A stretch of DNA of 8,697 bases, from assembly GCA_946222495.1 (NCBI GenBank), contig CAMICF010000121.1, forward strand, positions 1-8,697, given 5' to 3'. The position numbers and the translations under genes were made by a program. Positions 1 through 5,511 of the stretch are shown piece by piece (the first letter of the stretch is position 1; each line of letters begins with the position of its first letter). The notes beneath the pieces are model-generated. The model searched no databases, was not told the origin of the DNA, and saw only the letters and a list, made by a program, of their open reading frames with translations. Origin of the DNA: an uncultured Janibacter sp. GTDB lineage: Bacteria; Actinomycetota; Actinomycetes; Actinomycetales; Dermatophilaceae.

Positions 1-100
1 CCACCCGAGCACACACCCGCGTCACCAAGGTCATGCCCAGTTACACCTAGGCCGCCCGGGCACCGTGGCCGGGTCCCGACTCGCCCGCGTCCCGACGGCC

Positions 101-886
101 TCACCCCAGGCCCGGCCACTCCGGCGCCCGCTTCTCGGCGAAGGCGCGCACGCCCTCGGCCCGGTCCGCGCTGAAGGCGGTGTCGTGCCACCGGGCGTCC
201 TCGAGGTCCAGCCCCTCGTCGACGGTGACGTCGAGCCCGGTGCGCATCGCGGCCTTGGCGTTGCGCACGCCGACCGGGGAGTGCGCGGCGATCGTCGCGG
301 CGAGGGCGAGGGCCTCCCCCTTCGCGTCCTCGACGACCCGATCGGCGAGGCCGAGGCGGGAGGCCTCCTCACCCGTGATACGCCGGGCGGTGAAGATGAG
401 GTCGGCCGCCCGCGACCACCCGATCCGGCGGGTCAGCAGCTGGGTCCCTCCCCCGCCGGGGATGACGCCGACCGAGACCTCGGGCAGCGCGAAGCTCGCC
501 CTCGGGCCGGCGACGACGAGGTCGCAGGCGAGGGCGATCTCGCAGCCCCCGCCGAGGGCGTGCCCGTCGACGGCCGCGATCGTCGGCACGGGCAGGTCGT
601 AGAGCGCGCGGTAGGCGAGGCGGTTGCCGGGGCGCTGGGCCCGCAGGTCGTCGTCGCTGAACCCGTTGCGCTCCTTGAGGTCGGCACCGACGCAGAAGGC
701 CTTCTCGTGGCTCGACGTCACGACGACGGCGCGCACCGAGGTGTCGGCCCGCAGCTCCTCGCCGACGGTGGTGAGGGCGCCGGCCATCGCCGTGGAGACG
801 GCATTCATGGCCTCGGGGCGGTCGAGGACGACCTCGACGACGCCACGGTCGTGACTGACGGTGCGGACGAGCGGTGAGTCGGTCAT
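101..886 (-). CDS. Enoyl-CoA hydratase/isomerase family protein (crotonase; AUH-like)
   Basis: Cytosolic crotonase-fold enzyme of 261 residues, normal for the family. It probably adds water to a 2-enoyl-CoA in fatty-acid or branched-chain amino-acid breakdown. Oxyanion-hole segments are visible: AFCVGADLKER (63-73) and GHALGGGCE (108-116). The two catalytic glutamates of crotonases are both present, E116 in GGGCE and E136 in ALPEVSVG, followed by IPGGGGTQ. The GADLKER, LPVPTIAAVDG and C-terminal AFAEKRAPEW blocks resemble methylglutaconyl-CoA hydratase (AUH/LiuC), so a leucine-pathway role is possible, but substrate cannot be fixed from sequence. I chose the ATG at 886 (MTDSPL) with GGA about ten bases upstream. 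An in-frame TTG at 898 would add four residues but has no ribosome site. It is divergent from the gene at 1025 and stands alone in this window; its possible partner, the acyl-CoA dehydrogenase, is 7.5 kb away. Confidence 0.93.
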   Translation of the reverse strand: MTDSPLVRTVSHDRGVVEVVLDRPEAMNAVSTAMAGALTTVGEELRADTSVRAVVVTSSHEKAFCVGADLKERNGFSDDDLRAQRPGNRLAYRALYDLPVPTIAAVDGHALGGGCEIALACDLVVAGPRASFALPEVSVGVIPGGGGTQLLTRRIGWSRAADLIFTARRITGEEASRLGLADRVVEDAKGEALALAATIAAHSPVGVRNAKAAMRTGLDVTVDEGLDLEDARWHDTAFSADRAEGVRAFAEKRAPEWPGLG

Positions 887-998
887 GGGGACATCCAATC
901 GCAGGAGAGGCAGTTACGAAGTGGTCACGGGGTCAGGGGGCGATGCAACCCCCGCCGCCGCGCCGACGTGTCTGGTCATGAGGGGCCGCACCCGGCGA

Positions 999-1015
999 CC
1001 CCTTCGGACAAGGGG
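999..1015 (+). promoter_or_regulatory. Small hairpin covering the ribosome binding site of the 1025 gene
   Basis: CCCCTT (999-1004) pairs perfectly with AAGGGG (1010-1015) around a five-base loop. The right arm is most of the purine-rich AGGGGGAAAG ribosome site (1011-1020) that precedes the ATG at 1025. In RNA this 6-bp stem would hide the site, so it could limit translation of the secreted protein. The pairing is seen directly; a regulatory role is inference, and short GC stems arise often by chance in DNA of this composition. Confidence 0.35.
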
Positions 1016-1024
1016 GAAAGATCC

Positions 1025-1564
1025 ATGGACACCACCATCACGGGAACCCGTCGCCGTCCCGGGCGACTGCTGCTGGCCCTCGCGGCCTCCGCCGCGCTGG
1101 CTGCACCCGCCACGGGCGCCGCCGCGGCGAGCGCCGCTACACCATCGGGATCGGCAGCGCACGAGCTGCCGTCGATCAACGCCGGCTGGACCGCCGCGGC
1201 CTTCCTGCCGAAGGGGGCGCCGTCCTGGCGCGGGCAGACCCTCTATCTCGTCAGCCCGGGCGGCGACAAGCACGACATGGGCCGGATCGGCCGCACCGAG
1301 CAGGTCGAGGCCGTGAGCACCGACGGGCGCTACGTCGCCACGACGAAGGTCGTCGACGAGGCCTCGCAGACGGTGCGGGTCTCCCTCCGGGACCTGGAGC
1401 GGGGCACCGTGCGCAGCATGGACCTGCCCGACTCCCTTCGTCGAGACCAACATGCCACACTTTGCTGTCGTCACGCTAGTGCTTCTGTAGAACCTAGGCA
1501 GGCATCGGGAAGGGGGACGTCACGCGGCTGCTCCCGCGCTGCCGGGTCCTCCCCTTCCCGCTGA
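1025..1564 (+). CDS. Secreted protein, N-terminal part of a beta-propeller, probably 3'-truncated
   Basis: 179-residue reading frame starting at the ATG at 1025, behind the purine run AGGGGGAAAG (1011-1020). A Sec signal peptide is clear: TRRRPGR (8-14), a hydrophobic Leu/Ala core (15-28), then an Ala-rich region suitable for cleavage near residues 30-38, so export is likely. The mature part to about residue 138 has alternating strands and turns like TolB/WD40 propeller blades (TLYLVSPGGDKHDMGRI, then VEAVSTDGRYVATTKVV and TVRVSLRDLERGTVRSMDL). Only one to two blades are present where a propeller needs five to eight. From about base 1436 composition becomes more AT-rich, and the tail is a Cys/Arg/Ser-rich string that looks non-native and runs through an inverted repeat (1506-1560). 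I read this as a gene that lost its 3' end by deletion or recombination; it may be a pseudogene. No function is recognised. Confidence 0.55.
   Translation: MDTTITGTRRRPGRLLLALAASAALAAPATGAAAASAATPSGSAAHELPSINAGWTAAAFLPKGAPSWRGQTLYLVSPGGDKHDMGRIGRTEQVEAVSTDGRYVATTKVVDEASQTVRVSLRDLERGTVRSMDLPDSLRRDQHATLCCRHASASVEPRQASGRGTSRGCSRAAGSSPSR
1506..1560. terminator. Nested inverted repeat upstream of pepP (terminator-like)
   Basis: CGGGAAGGGG (1506-1515) is perfectly complementary to CCCCTTCCCG (1551-1560), with a further G-U pair inside. The 35-base interior holds a second hairpin, CGCGG (1523-1527) with CCGCG (1534-1538) around a six-base loop. No T tract follows, as is usual for actinobacterial terminators. 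It lies over the 3' end of the truncated reading frame and ends 37 bp before the pepP start, so it may end upstream transcription or form a 5' leader structure for pepP. Pairing is observed; function is inferred. Confidence 0.45.
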
Positions 1565-1597
1565 TGCACGTCAGCCACATGGTGAGACGATGGGTGG

Positions 1598-3100
1598 ATG
1601 AGCGAGGAGCAGAAGCAGGCAGACAACCGCAAGCGGCCCACGACCGAGGAGTTCCGGGCCTTCGTCGCGGAGGACTGGGCGCCGCGCTCCGACGAGCGGC
1701 CGGCGCGCACCGAGGCCGCGACCCGCGCCGCCGAGCGTCGTGCCGTCGTGTCCGCCGCCCACCAGGGCGAGCGCCTCGTCATCCCGGCCGGCGGTCTCAA
1801 GGTGCGCAGCAACGACTGCGACTACGTCTTCCGCCCGCACTCCGCCTTCGCCCACCTCACCGGCCTCGGCGCCGACCGTGAGCCCGACGCCGTGCTCGTC
1901 ATGGAGCCACTCGGCAGCCCCGACGAGGAGTCCGGCCACGAGTCCGCGCTGTACTTCCGCCCGCTCGCACCGCGGGACTCCGAGGAGTTCTTCGGTGACG
2001 CGCGCTACGGCGAGTTCTGGGTGGGCGCCCGCCCGTCCATCGAGGACGTCGAGGCCGAGCTCGGCCTCGTCGGCCGGCACGTCGACGGGCTCGAGGACGC
2101 CATCGGCAAGGACGCGGGATCCGTCACCGTCCGCATGGTCCGCGATGCCGACACCGCGCTCACCGCGCGCGTCGACACCCTTCGCGTCCAGGGTGGCGCG
2201 AGCGAGGAGTCCCTCGCCGCGGCCGACGACGAGCTCGCGCACGAGCTCTCGCACCTGCGGATGATCAAGGACGACTGGGAGATCGAGCAGATGCGGGAGG
2301 CGGTCGACGCGACCCGCACCGGCTTCGAGGCGGTCATCCGCGAGCTGCCGAGCCTGCCCGGACGCGGCCGCGGCGAGCGCTGGGTCGAGGGGACCTTCGG
2401 TCTCGTCGCGCGCCACGAGGGCAACGGCGTCGGCTACGACTCCATCTGCGCCTCCGGCGACCACGCCAACACCCTGCACTGGATCAAGAACACCGGCGAC
2501 GTCAAGGACGGCGACCTCATCCTCCTCGACGCCGGCGTCGAGGTCGACTCCCTCTTCACCGCCGACATCACCCGCACGCTGCCCGTGAACGGCACCTTCT
2601 CCGAGGCCCAGCGCGAGATCCACGAGGCCGTCGTCGCCGCCCAGGCCGCCGGCATCGCCGCGGTCCGTCCGGGAGCGAAGTTCTCCGACGTCCACGCCGC
2701 GGCGATCCGCGTCATCGCCGAGCACCTCCACGCCTGGGGCCTGCTGCCCGAGGGTGTCTCCGTCGAGGACACCCTCGACACGGAGCACGGGCAGTACCAC
2801 CGCCGGTGGATGGTCCACGGCACGAGCCACCACCTCGGCATCGACGTCCACGACTGCGCCCTCGCCACCCGTGAGGAGTACATGGACGCCGAGCTCGCCC
2901 CGGGCATGGTGCTCACGGTGGAGCCGGGCCTGTACTTCAAGGCCGACGACCTCAAGGTGCCGGAGCGCTTCCGCGGCAACGGCGTTCGCCTCGAGGACGA
3001 CGTCGTCGTCACGGAGGACGGCTGCCGCAACCTCTCCGGCGAGTGGCCGCACACCGCCGACGAGATCGAGGCCTGGATCCGCGAGGTCCAGTCCCGCTGA
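1598..3100 (+). CDS. pepP: Xaa-Pro aminopeptidase (aminopeptidase P, M24B)
   Basis: Cytosolic dimetal peptidase of 500 residues that removes the N-terminal residue from peptides with proline in position two. The N-terminal AMP_N domain (about 40-195) carries the RSNDCDYVFRPHSAFAHLTG signature. The pita-bread M24 domain (about 220-495) holds all five metal ligands, matched to E. coli PepP: D311 in LLDAG, D323 in TADITRT, H411 in HGTSHHLG, E442 in VEPGLYF and E466 in RLEDD. The supporting histidines H294 (NTLHW), H407 and H418 (VHD) are also kept, so it should be active. Manganese is the usual metal of the family. The ATG at 1598 gives the expected N-terminus; the nearby ATG at 1590 is out of frame and hits TGA at once. 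The ribosome site is weak (GGTGAG about 12 bases upstream), so a leaderless or short-leader transcript is possible. It is expressed alone, with a hairpin soon after its stop. Confidence 0.97.
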   Translation: MSEEQKQADNRKRPTTEEFRAFVAEDWAPRSDERPARTEAATRAAERRAVVSAAHQGERLVIPAGGLKVRSNDCDYVFRPHSAFAHLTGLGADREPDAVLVMEPLGSPDEESGHESALYFRPLAPRDSEEFFGDARYGEFWVGARPSIEDVEAELGLVGRHVDGLEDAIGKDAGSVTVRMVRDADTALTARVDTLRVQGGASEESLAAADDELAHELSHLRMIKDDWEIEQMREAVDATRTGFEAVIRELPSLPGRGRGERWVEGTFGLVARHEGNGVGYDSICASGDHANTLHWIKNTGDVKDGDLILLDAGVEVDSLFTADITRTLPVNGTFSEAQREIHEAVVAAQAAGIAAVRPGAKFSDVHAAAIRVIAEHLHAWGLLPEGVSVEDTLDTEHGQYHRRWMVHGTSHHLGIDVHDCALATREEYMDAELAPGMVLTVEPGLYFKADDLKVPERFRGNGVRLEDDVVVTEDGCRNLSGEWPHTADEIEAWIREVQSR

Positions 3101-3101
3101 G

Positions 3102-3132
3102 GGTCTCGAGGCTCCTCCGTCGCACCTCGACC
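3102..3132 (+). terminator. Hairpin just after pepP, likely terminator
   Basis: TCGAGG (3106-3111) pairs with CCTCGA (3125-3130) around a 13-base loop. Flanking GG and CC add two pairs across a small bulge. It begins two bases after the pepP stop codon. There is no T tract, so it would be an actinobacterial L-shaped (U-tail-less) terminator or an mRNA 3' stabiliser. Confidence 0.4.
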
Positions 3133-3197
3133 AGCGGGGCCCCCTTCGGCCTCGTCGGACTCACCGTGGAGCGCTGACGGGCTGAGAAGACCCACGA

Positions 3198-3240
3198 TGA
3201 CCGGGATGTCTCACGTTGACCGCGTCATATCCCGGTCAAC
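3198..3240. repeat. Overlapping inverted repeats forming two alternative hairpins
   Basis: TGACCGGGAT (3198-3207) is a perfect 10-bp complement of ATCCCGGTCA (3229-3238), extendable by a G-U and a U-A pair. Within the same stretch GTTGACC (3215-3221) is complementary to GGTCAAC (3234-3240). The two hairpins share the bases 3234-3238 and cannot both form. The segment is between convergent genes, about 100 bp after pepP and 34 bp beyond the stop of the minus-strand gene, so two-way termination is the simplest role. The word TGACCGGG recurs nearby at 3318-3325, and TCCCGGTCA at 3268-3276. Confidence 0.5.
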
Positions 3241-3255
3241 GCAACCGGGCCCGGC

Positions 3256-3273
3256 CGCGGGAGCGCTTCCCGG
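3256..3273 (-). terminator. Terminator-like hairpin abutting the stop of the AbiEi/DUF559 gene
   Basis: CGGGA (3258-3262) pairs with TCCCG (3268-3272) over a five-base loop, with C3256-G3273 adding one pair across a bulged base. Read on the minus strand it begins directly after the TGA of the gene ending at 3274. A perfect 10-bp palindrome CCGGGCCCGG (3245-3254) sits just beyond. No T tract is present; the position is the main support. Confidence 0.38.
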
Positions 3274-4185
3274 TCACGCCGCGCGACGAACTGCCCTGCA
3301 GACCATGTCGTACACCCTGACCGGGTCATCCAGGTCGGCCCACACGAGACGCACGACGACGTAACCCGCGTCCCGCAGACGGTCCTCGCGCGCCTTCTCC
3401 GCCTGCAACGCCCGACGCCCCTCGGCCCCGCCGTACTTCACCATGCCGTCGAACTCGACGACGACGCGCTCGCCGACGAGGAAGTCCACCCTCCCGACGA
3501 GCCCGCGGTCGTCACTGATCCGCACCTGGGAGCGCACCTCGAAGCCCAGATCTGCGAGGAGAACCCGGGTGCGGGTCTCACCGACGGACTCGCAGGCAGG
3601 ATCCGCCGCGGCGACGACCGCATCAAGCCGGCGACACGAGCTCCGGGTGGGTGCGAGCACTTCCACGGCACCAGCGACGTCCTCGGACGTGACCCGGCCG
3701 GCGTGCAGGGCAGCATCGAGGCACACCAACCCCGGGACGTGCCCGTGCTCGAGGGCGACCTGCGCGACGGCGAAGGCCGGGGGCACGCAGGCGGCCCCTT
3801 CGACGGACGCGACCTCGACCCCCTTCGGCCACGGGTGCAGGCACACCCCCGACCGCATCCGCCGGCGCGGCGTCGAGCAGACGATGTCGACCCTCAGGCC
3901 CGTGCCCCACAGGGGCAACCCGTGCGCCGCCGCAGCGCAGGCGTGCGAGGCTGCGGCGCCGGGGCGCTCGTGCAGCTCCGCCCGGACCCGCGCGACCAGC
4001 CTCTGCTCCGGAGTGGCTTCGCGCCATCGGTCCCCGTCCGCGAAGAGCCCGCGTCGCAGTCGCACCAGCTTGCCCGACCGCACATGCCTGGCAACCTCGA
4101 GCTCGTCGGCACCCACCGCGCTCAGCTGAGCGGTGGAACAGGTGCCGCCGGCTCCGGTCAGCAGGCTGCGGATGCGTGGGTCCAT
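3274..4185 (-). CDS. AbiEi-type winged-helix domain fused to DUF559/Vsr-like nuclease domain
   Basis: 303-residue cytosolic protein. The N-terminal part (about 1-95) resembles the type IV antitoxin AbiEi winged helix, with the hallmark VRSGKLVRLRRGLFA (35-49), which would bind DNA. The C-terminal part (about 195-300) matches the DUF559 endonuclease-like fold related to Vsr: ESVGETRTR (199-207), then GRVDFLVGERVVVEFDG (231-247) with D234, E244 and D246 as candidate metal ligands, then the basic EKAREDRLRDAGYVVVRLVW stretch (263-282). Both halves are known together in many actinobacterial proteins, often without a partner. No AbiEii nucleotidyltransferase toxin lies on either side, so this is an orphan rather than a toxin-antitoxin pair. 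True activity is unknown; DNA binding with possible nuclease activity is inference. The ATG at 4185 lacks a good ribosome site. The gene is convergent with pepP and divergent from the hydratase. Confidence 0.85.
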   Translation of the reverse strand: MDPRIRSLLTGAGGTCSTAQLSAVGADELEVARHVRSGKLVRLRRGLFADGDRWREATPEQRLVARVRAELHERPGAAASHACAAAAHGLPLWGTGLRVDIVCSTPRRRMRSGVCLHPWPKGVEVASVEGAACVPPAFAVAQVALEHGHVPGLVCLDAALHAGRVTSEDVAGAVEVLAPTRSSCRRLDAVVAAADPACESVGETRTRVLLADLGFEVRSQVRISDDRGLVGRVDFLVGERVVVEFDGMVKYGGAEGRRALQAEKAREDRLRDAGYVVVRLVWADLDDPVRVYDMVCRAVRRAA

Positions 4186-4215
4186 GGGGGCATCATCGTC
4201 GGGTTGCGCTCGACC

Positions 4216-4255
4216 ACGTCGACGTCATCCACAGGGTCTGGCCCGGTCGGCCGAC
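4216..4255. promoter_or_regulatory. Two 10-bp palindromes in the divergent gap (possible operators)
   Basis: The 245-bp gap between the divergent genes starting at 4185 and 4431 holds two perfect 10-bp palindromes, ACGTCGACGT (4216-4225) and GTCGGCCGAC (4246-4255). Their centres are exactly 30 bp apart, about three helical turns, so proteins on both would face the same side. They share no sequence with each other. Position fits operator sites, but no promoter elements are clear and GC-rich DNA yields such palindromes by chance. Confidence 0.25.
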
Positions 4256-4309
4256 AGTGACCGCCCTACCTCGTCGTGGCCGGTTCACGAGAGGGTCCGC
4301 GCCAGGTTT

Positions 4310-4325
4310 CCCGGCCAAGGCCGGG
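4310..4325 (+). promoter_or_regulatory. Strong GC hairpin in the 5' region of the mesaconyl-CoA hydratase gene
   Basis: CCCGGCC (4310-4316) and GGCCGGG (4319-4325) are perfect complements separated by AA, so RNA would form at least six G-C pairs over a tetraloop. It lies 66 bases before the nearer possible start (4392) and 105 before the chosen one (4431). It could be part of a leader, an operator or a terminator of antisense transcription; nothing here tells which. Confidence 0.3.
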
Positions 4326-4381
4326 CACCCCCGCCGGTGTGGGCGAGTCAACAACCGGACAGGCCGACCCCACGCCGGGCG

Positions 4382-4394
4382 AAGGGAGAGGATG
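4382..4394 (+). promoter_or_regulatory. Purine-rich ribosome site at an alternative upstream start
   Basis: AAGGGAGAGG (4382-4391) directly abuts an ATG at 4392 that is in frame with the hydratase. Starting there would add 13 residues (MAPSPFVGERLPR). The chosen ATG at 4431 has its own AAAGG (4417-4421), nine bases upstream, and gives the family N-terminus. Both sites may be used; the spacing at 4392 is unusually short. Confidence 0.4.
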
Positions 4395-4430
4395 GCCCCG
4401 TCCCCCTTCGTCGGCGAAAGGCTCCCGCGC

Positions 4431-5486
4431 ATGTCCACCAAGACGGTTCCCGGCAACTACTTCGAGGACTTCTCGATCGGCCAGGAGATCCGGCACGCGA
4501 CCCCGCGCACGGTGACCGATGGCGACATCGCGCTCTACACGGGCCTGTACGGATCCCGCTTCGCGGCGACGAGCGCGGCGACCTTCGCCGAGTCGATGGG
4601 CTTCGAGCGGATGCCGGTCGACAGCCTCCTCGCCTTCCACCTCGTCTTCGGCAAGTCCGTCCCGGACATCTCGCTCAACGCGGTCGCCAACCTGGGCTAC
4701 GCGGGCGGGCGCTTCGGGGCGCCGCTGCACGTCGGTGACACGGTCACGACGACGTCGACGGTCATCGGGCTCAAGGAGAACTCCAACGGCCGGACCGGCG
4801 TCGTCTACGTCAACTCCGTCGGCGTCAACCAGCGCGGCGAGATGGTCGTCGACTACGTCCGGTGGGTCATGGTCCACAAGAAGGACCCTGCCTCCCCCGC
4901 CCCCGAGACGGTCATCCCCGACCTGCCGGGCGCGGTGGCCGCCGAGGACCTGCTCGTGCCCTTCGACCTCACCGGGCGCGAGTACGACGTCGACCTCGCG
5001 GGCAGCCCCTTCCTCTGGGAGGACTACGAGGTGGGTGAGCGGATCGACCACATCGACGGCATGACCATCGAGGAGTCGGACCACATGCTCGCCACGCGGC
5101 TGTACCAGAACACCGCGAAGGTCCACTTCAACCAGCACGCCCAGTCCGCGTCGAAGATCGGTCGTCGGCTCATCTACGGCGGCCACGTCATCAGCCTCGC
5201 GCGCGGCCTGACCTTCAACGGCCTCGCCAACGGCCAGATGATCGCCGCGATCAACGCCGGCGCCCACGCCAACCCGACCTTCGCCGGCGACACCGTCTAC
5301 GCCTGGTCCGAGGTCCTCGAGCGGATCGAGATCCCCGGCCGCACCGACGTCGGCGCCCTCCGCCTGCGCACCGTCGCGACGAAGGACGCGCCGTGCGCGG
5401 ACTTTCCCTACAAGGGCGAGGACGGCAAGTACCTGCCCGAGGTCGTGCTCGACCTCGACTACACGGTCCTCATGCCGCGCCGCTGA
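4431..5486 (+). CDS. mch: Mesaconyl-CoA (2-methylfumaryl-CoA) hydratase, MaoC family
   Basis: 351-residue cytosolic double-hotdog hydratase that interconverts mesaconyl-CoA and beta-methylmalyl-CoA in the ethylmalonyl-CoA pathway, used to build C4 units from acetyl-CoA. Long blocks match the alphaproteobacterial enzyme as I recall it: PGNYFEDF (7-14), HATPRTVTDGDIALYT (22-37), GKSVPDISLNAVANLGYA (74-91), ENSNGRTGVVYV (116-127), RLYQNTAKVHFNQHA (223-237), GRRLIYGGHVISLARGL (244-260) and RTVATKDAPCADFP (313-326). N227 and H232 sit where hydratase-2 enzymes have their D/N-x4-H catalytic pair. Length is close to the roughly 343 residues of the Rhodobacter enzyme. I chose ATG 4431 because family members begin MSxKTxPGNFFEDF. 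Crotonyl-CoA carboxylase/reductase, ethylmalonyl-CoA mutase and the lyase are not in this window, so pathway membership must be tested elsewhere in the genome. It is divergent from the nuclease-like gene and convergent with the deacetylase. Confidence 0.93.
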   Translation: MSTKTVPGNYFEDFSIGQEIRHATPRTVTDGDIALYTGLYGSRFAATSAATFAESMGFERMPVDSLLAFHLVFGKSVPDISLNAVANLGYAGGRFGAPLHVGDTVTTTSTVIGLKENSNGRTGVVYVNSVGVNQRGEMVVDYVRWVMVHKKDPASPAPETVIPDLPGAVAAEDLLVPFDLTGREYDVDLAGSPFLWEDYEVGERIDHIDGMTIEESDHMLATRLYQNTAKVHFNQHAQSASKIGRRLIYGGHVISLARGLTFNGLANGQMIAAINAGAHANPTFAGDTVYAWSEVLERIEIPGRTDVGALRLRTVATKDAPCADFPYKGEDGKYLPEVVLDLDYTVLMPRR

Positions 5487-5488
5487 GC

Positions 5489-5504
5489 CCCCGGATCCCC
5501 GGGG
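5489..5504. terminator. Two-way terminator hairpin between convergent genes
   Basis: CCCCGG (5489-5494) and CCGGGG (5499-5504) form a perfect 6-bp all-GC stem with loop ATCC. The hairpin fills most of the 25-bp gap between the convergent stop codons at 5486 and 5512. No T tract is present on either side. Confidence 0.5.
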
Positions 5505-5511
5505 TCGGCGG

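Noticed and set aside
55..73. CCCGG...CCGGG inverted repeat downstream of the enoyl-CoA hydratase stop
   Set aside because: Only five pairs with a nine-base loop in very GC-rich DNA; too weak to call a terminator. Nothing else is supportable in bases 1-100.
936..953. GGGGG/CCCCC inverted repeat in the divergent gap 887-1024
   Set aside because: Five pairs of a single-base run are expected by chance in this composition.
914..1474. Minus-strand open frame opposite the secreted gene, starting MTTAKCGMLVSTKG
   Set aside because: It starts in the AT-richer junction and was considered as a truncated mobile gene, but the rest is a Gly/Arg-rich mirror with no recognisable domain, whereas the plus strand shows a signal peptide and ribosome site.
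1462..1493. Possible pepP promoter (TTGCTG ... TAGAAC)
   Set aside because: The spacing is 20 bases and the -10 lacks the final T; not convincing beyond the local rise in AT content.
1571..3052. Long minus-strand open frame (493 codons) opposite pepP
   Set aside because: It is antisense to a gene with every catalytic residue in place. Its Val/Gly/Asp/Ala-rich sequence is the typical mirror of GC-rich codon usage and shows no domain.
3274..4185. Abortive-infection toxin-antitoxin system (AbiE)
   Set aside because: Only the antitoxin-like winged-helix half is present, joined to a nuclease-like domain. There is no AbiEii gene on either side within the window.
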